Source of the DNA: Alphaproteobacteria bacterium
GTDB taxonomy: Bacteria > Pseudomonadota > Alphaproteobacteria > Micropepsales > Micropepsaceae
Direction of reading: 5' to 3'
Length of the DNA stretch: 64,000 nucleotides
Assembly (NCBI GenBank): GCA_025350465.1
Contig: JANXXU010000007.1
Coordinates: 1 to 64,000 of the forward strand
Shown piece by piece: positions 17,889 to 25,671 of this stretch (positions within the stretch are counted from its first letter, which is position 1; each line of letters opens with the position of its first letter). The translations under genes were made by a program, and so were the position numbers. The notes under the pieces were generated by a model. That model was not told the origin of the DNA, ran no database searches, and worked only from the letters and a program-made list of their open reading frames with translations.

Positions 17889-19028
17889 ATGTCCGGGCCT
17901 CGGCACTACGATCTAATCATTGTCGGCGCGAGCTTCGCGGGGCTTGCGTGCGCGCGAACGGCTGCGTTGCGCGGCCTGAAGGTCGCCGTCGTCGAGCGCA
18001 AGAGCGATCCGGGCGAGCAGGTTCGCACGACCGGCATTCTCGTCAAGGAAGCGGCAGAGGATACCGACATACCGTCGGAGCTGACGCGGCGGATCCGCGG
18101 CGTTAGGCTCCACGCGCCGAACGGATCGCATTCGGACCATTGGGCGCCCGGTTATTATTTTCTGGCGACCGATACACCGGGCTTGCTCAGATGGATGGCA
18201 CAGGAGGCCTGGCGGGCAGGCGCCAAGCTGCACTTCGGCGGGCGCTTCGGCGAGGCATCGCAAGATGCGCGCGCGGTCCATGTCGCGGGTCTCGGCAGTG
18301 CGTCACTGCTGGTCGGCGCGGATGGCGCAAACTCTGCCGTGGCGCGCACGTTCGGGCTCGATCGCAACACTCGGTTTCTCGGCGGTGTCGAGCTTGAGCT
18401 AGCGCCCGATGCGGGGGCCGACCCGCGATTCCTTCATTGTTTCTTGGACAGTAAGCTTGCGCCCGGCTATCTCGCGTGGGCGCTTGGCGGCGTCAATGTC
18501 ACCCAAGTGGGCGTGGCGGTGCGGCAAAGCTCAAAACCCGACATGGACGCCGTGCTTGAGCGTGTACGCGCGAGGCTCGGGCTGAAGCACATCGAAATCG
18601 TCGGCCGGCGCAACGGCCTCATTCCCGTCGGCGGTGTGCTGCGCCGCCGCTCAACGGGTCGGGTCATGCTGATCGGCGATGCGGCGGGTCATTGTTCGCC
18701 GACGACCGGCGGCGGTATTGCTCTGGCGTTGCGGCTCGGGCGGCGCACGGCGCAAGCGGCGAGCGACTGGCTCGACGCGGGCGGTGAGCATCCGGCGGCC
18801 GTGATCGCACGCGAGGCGCCGCGCTTCGGGACCAAGCTGGTGATGCGGCGAATGCTCGATCTCGCGCCGCCGAATTGGGTGTGGAACTCGATCTTCGGCA
18901 CGACAGCCTTTCGCCATCTCGCGCACGCCGTTTACTTTCACCGCCGTGGCTCGGAAAGCGGGCTCCCACCGCTTGACGACCCTCGACAATCGGCCCCAAT
19001 CCAACGCGAAAAGGATCTTGCGATATGA
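17889..19028 (+). CDS. FAD-dependent oxidoreductase, geranylgeranyl reductase / PHBH-like
   Basis: A 379-residue protein of the group A flavoprotein/geranylgeranyl-reductase type. It has the N-terminal dinucleotide motif VGASFAGLACA with ERKSDPG following, a middle LVGADGANSAVAR (the DG motif), and a late FAD-ribityl motif LIGDAAGHCSPTTGGG. These indicate a soluble or membrane-associated FAD enzyme acting on a lipophilic substrate. It lies 45 bp after the Baeyer-Villiger monooxygenase. Its last four bases overlap the RidA start codon (ATGA), so the genes are translationally coupled. Confidence 0.87.
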   Translation: MSGPRHYDLIIVGASFAGLACARTAALRGLKVAVVERKSDPGEQVRTTGILVKEAAEDTDIPSELTRRIRGVRLHAPNGSHSDHWAPGYYFLATDTPGLLRWMAQEAWRAGAKLHFGGRFGEASQDARAVHVAGLGSASLLVGADGANSAVARTFGLDRNTRFLGGVELELAPDAGADPRFLHCFLDSKLAPGYLAWALGGVNVTQVGVAVRQSSKPDMDAVLERVRARLGLKHIEIVGRRNGLIPVGGVLRRRSTGRVMLIGDAAGHCSPTTGGGIALALRLGRRTAQAASDWLDAGGEHPAAVIAREAPRFGTKLVMRRMLDLAPPNWVWNSIFGTTAFRHLAHAVYFHRRGSESGLPPLDDPRQSAPIQREKDLAI

Positions 19029-19414
19029 GCGCACCGGAATTGTTCAACCCAGCGACGGTATCACCGCCGGTCGGCGCGTACAGTCATGGTGCATTCGTCA
19101 AGGCGAACTCCGACCTGTTGTTCCTGGCAGGTCAGGTCGGCGTGCGACCGGACGGAACACTGCCGGCGTCATGCGCCGATCAAGCGGAAGAGGTGCTCGC
19201 CAACATCATGCGCATCCTCAAAGCCAAGGATATGACTGCGGCAAATCTGGTGAAGCTCACCCTCTACGTCGTCTCTGGGCAACCGCTCAGTGAGGTGCGG
19301 GCCGCGCGCTTGCGCCACCTCGGCGACCACAAGCCCGCTTCGACTTTGATCTTTGTTCCGCAACTCGCGGAGCCGAGGTATCTGATCGAGGTCGAGGCGG
19401 TTGCCGCGCGCTGA
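19025..19414 (+). CDS. RidA family protein (YjgF/YER057c/UK114)
   Basis: A 129-residue RidA-family protein, a trimeric enamine/imine deaminase in its best-known members. The family landmarks are GAYSHGAFVKA near the start, LFLAGQVGVRPDG, and the closing RYLIEVEAVAAR. The usual catalytic arginine region near the C-terminus (IEVE preceded by a short loop) is of the Rid subgroup type, and without the canonical RVxVE arrangement I cannot say whether it is a true 2-aminoacrylate deaminase. It overlaps the upstream FAD enzyme by four bases, so it probably removes reactive imines or acts in the same pathway. Confidence 0.87.
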   Translation: MSAPELFNPATVSPPVGAYSHGAFVKANSDLLFLAGQVGVRPDGTLPASCADQAEEVLANIMRILKAKDMTAANLVKLTLYVVSGQPLSEVRAARLRHLGDHKPASTLIFVPQLAEPRYLIEVEAVAAR

Positions 19415-19427
19415 CGGTTTCGAACGG

Positions 19428-19739
19428 CTAACTTGGCGTTGAGGTTGAGGTTGTTGCAGTGGCGGCAGGGCCGGCGCCAAGTTTCTCGTGAATTTCAAAG
19501 ATGGCCAGGGTGACCTCGGCGCTAATTCTCAGCCCCAAGATGCCGACTACCGCGAAGAAGACGGCATAGACCATCATCCACACGCCCCAGAAGAAATTCG
19601 AGAGCATGCTGCCGAAGCCCCACCAGATAAAAATGTAGAAGGCGGAGAGGACGATCAGCACGCTGCCGATCCAGTAGATCGGCTTGATGAGCTGAGGCGC
19701 GAGTTTCTTGTCGAAGCTGAAAAGGTCGCCGAAGTCCAT
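19428..19739 (-). CDS. DUF4282 domain-containing membrane protein
   Basis: A 103-residue inner-membrane protein. It opens MDFGDLFSFDKKLAPQLIK, then two strongly hydrophobic segments (IYWIGSVLIVLSAFYIFIWW and VWMMVYAVFFAVVGILGLR), and a helical cytoplasmic tail EVTLAIFEIHEKLG. This FSFDKxxxxxLI layout matches DUF4282. The C-terminus is a low-complexity Ala/Thr/Ser tail. ATG 19739 is preferred because AAGGGGA precedes it, although a longer frame exists. It converges with the RidA gene, with 13 bp between the stops. Function unknown. Confidence 0.8.
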   Translation of the reverse strand: MDFGDLFSFDKKLAPQLIKPIYWIGSVLIVLSAFYIFIWWGFGSMLSNFFWGVWMMVYAVFFAVVGILGLRISAEVTLAIFEIHEKLGAGPAATATTSTSTPS

Positions 19740-19978
19740 GGATATCCCCTTGCTGACACGGGCCGGGCGGGGCCGGCGAATCACGAAGCACTAGAATAAC
19801 CTGCAAGATCAATGGGCAAGTCGCCAAAACGCCACGCTCGAACGCGATTATCGCCTCGCGACGAGGAGCGTCAAATAGCCGATTTGTGAAGGCGCGCTAG
19901 CTCTGGAACCGGGCGCGGCCACGTGCTTTAAGGGCGCCGCACTGTCCCTTTGGTCTTCTTTCTTCGCACCGAGGTTCC

Positions 19979-20962
19979 ATGCTCCGGGCCTTTGGCACGC
20001 GCGGCAATTGTCTGCGCCGAACTCTCACTTGCACGGGCGAGTCCGCGGACCCGGTCATGATCCCGGCCGAGTCGCTGTGGATCGACCTCTACGACCCGAC
20101 GGCGCAGGAGCGCGAGGCGGTCAAGGCGTTGTTCGGCTTCGATCCGCCGACGCGCGAGGACATGGAAGAGATCGAGATCTCGAGCCGGCTTTATCAAGAG
20201 GACGGCGCGATCTTCATGACGGCGCTGATCCTGTCGAAGGCCGAGACGGATATGCCGGAATCGAAAAGCGTGAGCTTCATTCTGGCCGGCGATCGATTGC
20301 TCACGGTGCGCTATTCCGATCCGCAGCCGTTCAACACATTTGCCAATCGCGCCGAGCGCCAGGCGAACCAATGGCCGCGCGGCGAGCTGATCCTCGCCGG
20401 GTTACTCGAGGCGATCATCGATCGAACGGCGGACGTGCTGGAGAAAGTGGGGGCGGAAGTCGACAATCTATCGAAAGCGATCTTTGCCGGCAACGGCCCG
20501 GGCCCTTCGCGCGATTTCCAGAAGATCTTGCTGCGCCTCGGCAATCGCAACGATTTGACGTCGAAGTCGCGCGAAAGCCTGATCAGCATGGGACGCATGC
20601 TGGCGTTCATGTCGGTCGTCACGGACACCAAGACGTCGAAGGACATGAAAGGCCATATCAAAGTGATGACGCGCGACGTCCAATCGCTGGCCGATCACAC
20701 GACGTTTTTGTCGAGCACGATTACGTTCCTGCTCGATGCGGTGCTCGGCGTCGTCAACATCGAGCAGAGTCGGATCATCAAGATATTTTCCGTCGTCGCG
20801 GTCGTGTTCCTGCCGCCGACCTTGGTCGCCAGCATCTACGGCATGAATTTTCACGTTATGCCGGAACTCGGCTGGAGTGTCGGGTATCCGTTCTCGTTGG
20901 TTCTGATGGTCGTATCGGCGGTCGTGCCCTACCTCTATTTCAAGTGGCGCGGTTGGATGTGA
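19979..20962 (+). CDS. corA: CorA family magnesium/divalent cation transporter
   Basis: A 327-residue CorA-type channel. The long cytoplasmic N-terminal domain includes WIDLYDPTAQEREAVKALFGF and a coiled helical stalk (VLEKVGAEVDNLSKAIF). Two C-terminal membrane helices are joined by the signature YGMNF at about 287-291, which forms the pore entrance. Homopentameric Mg2+ (or Co2+/Ni2+) uptake is the family role. ATG 19979 with GAGGT before it seems right. The stop TGA overlaps a GTG that starts the next transporter gene (GTGA), so the two are probably co-translated. Confidence 0.9.
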   Translation: MLRAFGTRGNCLRRTLTCTGESADPVMIPAESLWIDLYDPTAQEREAVKALFGFDPPTREDMEEIEISSRLYQEDGAIFMTALILSKAETDMPESKSVSFILAGDRLLTVRYSDPQPFNTFANRAERQANQWPRGELILAGLLEAIIDRTADVLEKVGAEVDNLSKAIFAGNGPGPSRDFQKILLRLGNRNDLTSKSRESLISMGRMLAFMSVVTDTKTSKDMKGHIKVMTRDVQSLADHTTFLSSTITFLLDAVLGVVNIEQSRIIKIFSVVAVVFLPPTLVASIYGMNFHVMPELGWSVGYPFSLVLMVVSAVVPYLYFKWRGWM

Positions 20963-21900
20963 CGGGGGCGCAGGTCGCGCGCGACAGCGGAGCGGCACGG
21001 CCGTTTGTCGGCATCGCGCTTAAGATCGCGGCGACGTTTTCCTTTAGTTTGATGGCGGCGATCGCCCGCGGACTCGGCGATGCCTATCCGCTCGGCCAGA
21101 TCGTGTTCTTTCGCGCGAGCTTCGCACTGGTGCCGATCGCCGCTCTGATGTTCTTTTCCAGAACGAGCCTTGCGGAACTCACGACAGAACGGCCGCTGGC
21201 CCATGTTCTGCGCTCGATCGCCGGCATCGGGGCCATGTTCAGCTATTTCGCGGCGCTGGCCTATCTGCCACTCGCCGACGTGACGGCCATCGGGTTTGCC
21301 TCGCCGCTCTTTGTCGTCGCGCTTGCCGCTATCGTTCTGGGCGAACATGTCCACGTTTATCGCTGGAGCGCGGTCGCGGTCGGTTTCGTCGGCGTCCTCA
21401 TCATGGTTTCGCCCCATTTGCAGCAGAGCGAAGCCGGCACGCCGATGATCGGGCTGATCTGTGCGTTTGCCGCGGCGATTTTCACAGCTTTCGCCATGGT
21501 TGCGATCAGACGTATGAGCGCGACGGAGTCGGCGATCGCCATCGCGCTCTATTTTCAGTTGACGTGCATGGCAGTCAGCCTCGCCACATTGCCCTTTGCT
21601 TGGGTCGCGCCCAACGCGCGCGACCTGACGCTGTTGGTTCTTATGGGCATCATGGGCGGATTCGGTCAGCTTTTTATGACCAACGGCTTCCGCTTTGCTC
21701 AGGCCTCGGTGCTCGCCAATTTCGACTATGCGGCCATGGTTTGGGCCATACTTTTCGGTTGGCTGTTTTTCAGCGAATTGCCGGCGCGGGCGGTCTACGT
21801 TGGCGCCGCGATCGTTATCGCGTCGGGCGTGTTCATCGCATGGCGCGAACGGCAACTTGGTATCGAACGCGCGGCCGAGCGGGTGGTGAAGCCGATTTAG
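20959..21900 (+). CDS. EamA/DMT superfamily transporter
   Basis: A 313-residue drug/metabolite transporter with ten predicted membrane segments in two EamA repeats. The repeats are visible as MAAIARGLGDAYPLGQIVFFR with ALAYLPLADVTAIGFASPLF, and in the second half TNGFRFAQASVLANFDYAAMVWAILFGW. It is an inner-membrane exporter of small metabolites or amino acids. The GTG start at 20959 overlaps the CorA stop codon. A TTG at 20953 is the alternative. Its stop overlaps by four bases the convergent stop region of the cysteine-cluster gene at 21897. Confidence 0.86.
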   Translation: MTGAQVARDSGAARPFVGIALKIAATFSFSLMAAIARGLGDAYPLGQIVFFRASFALVPIAALMFFSRTSLAELTTERPLAHVLRSIAGIGAMFSYFAALAYLPLADVTAIGFASPLFVVALAAIVLGEHVHVYRWSAVAVGFVGVLIMVSPHLQQSEAGTPMIGLICAFAAAIFTAFAMVAIRRMSATESAIAIALYFQLTCMAVSLATLPFAWVAPNARDLTLLVLMGIMGGFGQLFMTNGFRFAQASVLANFDYAAMVWAILFGWLFFSELPARAVYVGAAIVIASGVFIAWRERQLGIERAAERVVKPI

Positions 21901-22526
21901 GCCGTATTGCGATGATCGCCTTGCCGAGCTTCGATTTCATCGAGCTCGCCCACGAACGCGGGGCCGAAATAATACTCGAGCTCCGAGCGGACGCCGCGAT
22001 AGAGCGTCGGCCCCTCGCCCAGGCATACCAACGTGCGATCGTCGACCTCGTCCATCACGTGCAGGACCCCGTCATCGAAGGTCAGCGGGAACATGGTCGA
22101 GAGGACCGGCTTCAGGTCGTGGTAATCGAGACCCTTTTCGAGGGCAAAGGCATGCAGGTGACAACCGCGCCGGCGCCGATCGAGGAATACGCACTTGCCG
22201 TCGACCGTGTTCGTTCGAACGCTGGCGCCGCCGGGGTAATCGGGATGCTCCTCCCGTTCGGCCAAAAACCAATCGGCCGCGGGCACTTTGATCCGCGCCT
22301 CGAGCTCCTCCTTGTATTTCAGCACGCGCGTGACGTTCTCGACATCGATGTCGACGCCGAATGAGCAGCACCAATCGCCGCAAAATTTGCAGCTCATGCA
22401 GTGGGTGAAATAGCGCAAATTGAAGATTTCGACCGCGACCTTGGCGATCGCGGGGGCACCGTAGCGGGCGGTGTAGGCCCGGCTGAGGTCGACAATAGGC
22501 GGTTGGGCCCGCGTGACGATGTTCAT
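21897..22526 (-). CDS. Cysteine-cluster protein (YkgJ/DUF3109-like)
   Basis: A 209-residue soluble protein with a cysteine cluster near residues 43-54: HCMSCKFCGDWCCSFGVDI. Further cysteines occur in DGKCVFLD and RRGCHLH, as in the YkgJ-type putative iron- or zinc-chelating families. The segment LKPVLSTMFPLTFDDGVL matches the family tail. The cluster suggests a metal or Fe-S centre. It is the third gene of a minus-strand operon after the lysine 2,3-aminomutase and the ATP-grasp ligase, starting 7 bp after the ligase. An accessory redox or metal-supply role for those enzymes is plausible but unproven. Confidence 0.8.
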   Translation of the reverse strand: MNIVTRAQPPIVDLSRAYTARYGAPAIAKVAVEIFNLRYFTHCMSCKFCGDWCCSFGVDIDVENVTRVLKYKEELEARIKVPAADWFLAEREEHPDYPGGASVRTNTVDGKCVFLDRRRRGCHLHAFALEKGLDYHDLKPVLSTMFPLTFDDGVLHVMDEVDDRTLVCLGEGPTLYRGVRSELEYYFGPAFVGELDEIEARQGDHRNTA

Positions 22527-22533
22527 GAGCCGA

Positions 22534-23523
22534 TCAGCGTGCCTGCGCCGCGCGAAGCGCCGCCGAGGTCATGAGGTCGATCGCAGCAGGCGGGCCGATG
22601 CCGGCCTGATCGGCCGCTGCCATGAAGCCTGCGTCGAGCGAGAGGTCGGGGTTGGCGTTGATGTCGACCACGTAGGGCGCCCCATCCTTTGAAACGCGGA
22701 AATCGAGGCGCGCCCAACCGCCGAGACCAAAGCCATCCCACACTTTCAAGCTGAGATCCGACATCGCCTCGATCAAGCGGCTGTCACGGGCGGCGTGATC
22801 GTAGTGGCGGATGGTGTTGGTCGATTCGAAGCTCTGACTGTCCCACTTTGCCTTGTAGTCGACGATCTTGTGCATGCCGCTCGCATATTCGCGGAACTCG
22901 ATCTCCGCGATCGGCAGAACCTTAGGACCGCTGGGCGTTTCGATGATCGAGGAATTGAATTCGCGGCCGTCGACATAGCTTTCCATCACCCATTCGATGT
23001 CGTGCTGGCGCGTCAGTCTGTCCGCGAGATCGCAAGCCGCCGCGCTGCCGTCAACGACATTTTCCTGGGTGATGCCGAACGAGGCATGCTCGTGGCGGGC
23101 CTTGACGATCCATTGTCCGCCGGCGAGCGAAGCCCCGCGTTCGAAGAGGACCGGCGACGGTACACCCAAGATGCGCAAAATGCGCTTTGCCAGCACCTTG
23201 TCGTTGGTCATGAAGATCGCCTGCGCGTCGCAGCCGGTGTAGGGCAGGCGCAATTCCTCAAGATAGACCGGCGGCAAGTGGATCAAGCGGCTGCGGGCAT
23301 AGACCGATTCCACGAGATTGAAGACGCAGTCGGCCTTCGCCGTCTTCATCGTCGCTTGAAACGTGGCGGGGTCGAACTCGAAATGCTCGATCGCGGTCGA
23401 ATAGCCAAGTGCGGCGTAGTGCTTGGCGACCTCGTGTGCCGTCGACAGGGTGGCGAGATCGTCGTCGGCCGCCACTTCGCGCAGCTCCGGTACCAGGATG
23501 ACGATGTGGAGCTTTTGTTTCAT
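22534..23523 (-). CDS. ATP-grasp ligase, D-alanine-D-alanine ligase-like
   Basis: A 329-residue ATP-grasp enzyme. The Ddl-like parts are an N-terminal domain with CVFNLVES and LEELRLPYTGCDAQ, a middle domain with the substrate/ATP part WIVKARHEHASFGI, and a C-terminal domain with WVMESYVDGREFNSS, IVDYKAKW and the Mg-binding region RLDFRVSKDG with VVDINANPDLS. All expected ATP and Mg residues appear present. Ddl enzymes join two amino acids. In this operon a beta-amino acid such as beta-lysine is a possible substrate. It is not the cell-wall Ddl by context, since no murein genes are near. ATG 23523 is chosen over GTG 23529. Confidence 0.83.
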   Translation of the reverse strand: MKQKLHIVILVPELREVAADDDLATLSTAHEVAKHYAALGYSTAIEHFEFDPATFQATMKTAKADCVFNLVESVYARSRLIHLPPVYLEELRLPYTGCDAQAIFMTNDKVLAKRILRILGVPSPVLFERGASLAGGQWIVKARHEHASFGITQENVVDGSAAACDLADRLTRQHDIEWVMESYVDGREFNSSIIETPSGPKVLPIAEIEFREYASGMHKIVDYKAKWDSQSFESTNTIRHYDHAARDSRLIEAMSDLSLKVWDGFGLGGWARLDFRVSKDGAPYVVDINANPDLSLDAGFMAAADQAGIGPPAAIDLMTSAALRAAQAR

Positions 23524-23543
23524 GTCCACTCAACAAACGTTCA

Positions 23544-23565
23544 GGGCGGCAGTTGTCTGCCGCCC
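23544..23565. terminator. Perfect 9-bp hairpin between kamA-like and ATP-grasp genes
   Basis: GGGCGGCAG (23544-23552), loop TTGT and CTGCCGCCC (23557-23565) form a perfect stem with a tetraloop. Reading the plus strand, three T follow; reading the minus strand, where the genes lie, no T-run follows. It is therefore more likely an mRNA processing or attenuation element within the operon than a full terminator. Confidence 0.5.
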
Positions 23566-23585
23566 TTTAGCCGTCTAGCCGAAGC

Positions 23586-24971
23586 TTACTCCGCTGCCAA
23601 GCGGGGGCGCGGTCTTGGCGCACCCAGCTTGCCGCCGGGATCGGGATAGCGATGAACCTTGCCCTCGAAGTTCCGAAGCAAGAGATCGTCGCCGTCTCGA
23701 CCGACCACCGGGTCGGGTGCGAGTTGAATTTTACCGCCACCACCGGGAGCATCGATCACGAACATCGGGCAGGCATAGCCGGAGGTGTGGCCGCGCAGCG
23801 CCTTGATGATCTCGAGCCCTTTTTCGACCGGCGTGCGGAAGTGACCGGAGCCTTTGATCGGGTCGCATTGATAAAGGTAATAGGGCTTGACGCGACGGAC
23901 GAGCAGTCCGTGCATCAATTCGGTCATAACCTTTGTGTCGTCGTTGATATCCTTCAACAAAACGGTCTGGCTACCCAGGGGGATGCCGGCGTCGGCGAGG
24001 CGCGCCGTGGCTTCCGTCACTTCGGGCGTGAGCTCGGTCGGATGAGTGAAATGTAGGCTCATCCACAGCGGATGGTGCTTGCGCAGCATCTTGACGAAGT
24101 CGCGTGTGATGCGCATCGGCAACACCGCCGGGATCTTGGTCCCGATGCGCAAGAATTCGATGTGCTTGATCTTCCGCAGGCGCGTGAGCAGCCAGTCGAG
24201 CTTTTCATCGCCGATCGACAATGGATCGCCGCCTGAAAGCAGAACGTCACGAACCTCGTCATGCTCCTCCAGATAGGCGAGGGCCTTTTCCCACTGCGAC
24301 GTGGAGAAATTGTATTCGCCACCCGGATTGCCGACCATGCGCGAACGGGTGCAATAGCGACAATAGGTCGAACAAAATCCCGTCGTCAGGAACAAAACGC
24401 GATCAGGATAGCGATGAACGAGTCCCGGAACGACAGTGTCATGGTCTTCGCCGAGGGGGTCGTCTTCCTCACCCGGTAGGCGAACATATTCTTCGGGCAC
24501 CATGATGTGTGTGCGGCGCAGCGGCTCGGACGCGTCGGTCCGGCTCATCAGACTGGCATAGTAAGGAGTGATGCCGACCGGCAGCGAACCTTTGTGTTGC
24601 AAGGCCGCAGCTCGCTCGTCCTTCGACAGATCGAAGATGCGCTCAAGCTCTTCAAGCGTGCGGACACGGGTGCGTGCCTGCCAGCGCCAATCATTCCATT
24701 CGTCTGCAGAAGTGCCAGGGTAGTAGGAGCGGTAGAAGTCGCGGGCAGCGGCGCTGATCGGGAAGCGGTTGACCTTACGCTGCTGATGTCCTGGCTGGGG
24801 GGGCTTGTTCGGGAAGGCTGCTGCGGATGGGGGAAGGCGAAGGCTACGGGGTACCGGTTCGGCCGTGGACGGCGCGGCCGCGCTCCGACTTCGTTCGACC
24901 AGTTTGCGTTTGGCAGGGGATCTCAGATGGGCCGCCGTGTTGGCGCCCTTCACGAAGCTATGCACGGTCAT
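23586..24971 (-). CDS. kamA: Lysine 2,3-aminomutase family radical SAM enzyme (KamA-like)
   Basis: A 461-residue radical SAM, PLP-dependent aminomutase. The [4Fe-4S] motif CSTYCRYC is at Cys200, 204 and 207. The substrate aspartates of lysine aminomutase are conserved, Asp370 in YQCDPIKGSGHFRT and Asp407 in FVIDAPGGGGK. The PLP lysine is Lys414. It should interconvert L-alpha-lysine and L-beta-lysine, unlike EpmB, which works on the EF-P pathway. An N-terminal extension of about 60-80 residues rich in Pro, Ser and Arg precedes the core and could be a spurious early start. It leads an operon with the ATP-grasp and cysteine-cluster genes; no EF-P gene is nearby. Why lysine is rearranged here is unknown. 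Confidence 0.88.
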   Translation of the reverse strand: MTVHSFVKGANTAAHLRSPAKRKLVERSRSAAAPSTAEPVPRSLRLPPSAAAFPNKPPQPGHQQRKVNRFPISAAARDFYRSYYPGTSADEWNDWRWQARTRVRTLEELERIFDLSKDERAAALQHKGSLPVGITPYYASLMSRTDASEPLRRTHIMVPEEYVRLPGEEDDPLGEDHDTVVPGLVHRYPDRVLFLTTGFCSTYCRYCTRSRMVGNPGGEYNFSTSQWEKALAYLEEHDEVRDVLLSGGDPLSIGDEKLDWLLTRLRKIKHIEFLRIGTKIPAVLPMRITRDFVKMLRKHHPLWMSLHFTHPTELTPEVTEATARLADAGIPLGSQTVLLKDINDDTKVMTELMHGLLVRRVKPYYLYQCDPIKGSGHFRTPVEKGLEIIKALRGHTSGYACPMFVIDAPGGGGKIQLAPDPVVGRDGDDLLLRNFEGKVHRYPDPGGKLGAPRPRPRLAAE

Positions 24972-25671
24972 TATCCGTCTGGTGCCTCTTGGTTTCAGGC
25001 CAGGGTCCCCAAGGCGCGGTGCTCACGCTCTCCCCCAATTTGCGAATCATGCATGACGGATGGTTAAAGGTCAAATAAAACGCGCAATGGAATGGGAGTG
25101 AGGTCAGGTCTTCGCGAGCGATTCGAATGTATTCGATCGTGATCTCACTGAAGTAATCGCATATTGACAGGCATAATCAGAATGAAGGTGCCTAGTTTTT
25201 CTGGAACAGAGACGCGGTAATCGTTTGCTCTCTTGAAGCATCGACCCTCGCGGATATTAGCGCGGAGACTTCCGCGAATCGGAGCAACACCACGCGACTC
25301 TCGCCAGCACTTCGCGAGTACGGGAGCGAATCACTTCGACCGCGATCACGCTTGTCGCGAAGATTTCGGCGACGAAGCTGTTAGTCTGTATACGGATGAT
25401 TAGAATTTTGTGGATTGTGGAGCGCGACGACGGCTCTCGAGAGTGTATCAAGACAAAAAAACAGCATCCGCTCCGCAATCGAGTCGGGTCGAAAGAGATC
25501 GCGATCGGCTCCGCGTGCGTGAACACCTTGAGAACATCGCTCGCGTCGGCGCGTCGTCCGATGAACGAAACGCGAGAGCTTCTTCTGGATGCGATGGTCG
25601 CCCGGCGGTGGCACGTTGCGCGGTCGGGAACTCGAAATTCTTAGCGAGACCTCAACGCGAGGACGCTTCGC
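24972..25671. other. 700-bp region without a convincing gene
   Basis: Both flanking genes run on the minus strand, so the region should hold the kamA promoter and the 3' end of the glycosyltransferase transcript. Base composition is lower in GC than around it. Open frames exist on both strands (for example 25257-25526 minus, 25396-25644 plus), but they lack ribosome sites and protein-like composition. Words such as TTCGCGAG and CGCGAGCG recur. A short inverted repeat, AGCGAGACC against GGACGCTTCGCT, lies at its right end. A small RNA or decayed gene cannot be excluded. Confidence 0.4.

Noticed and set aside
25257-25526. Minus-strand 89-codon frame in the long gap
   Set aside because: No ribosome site, no recognisable motif and poor codon pattern.
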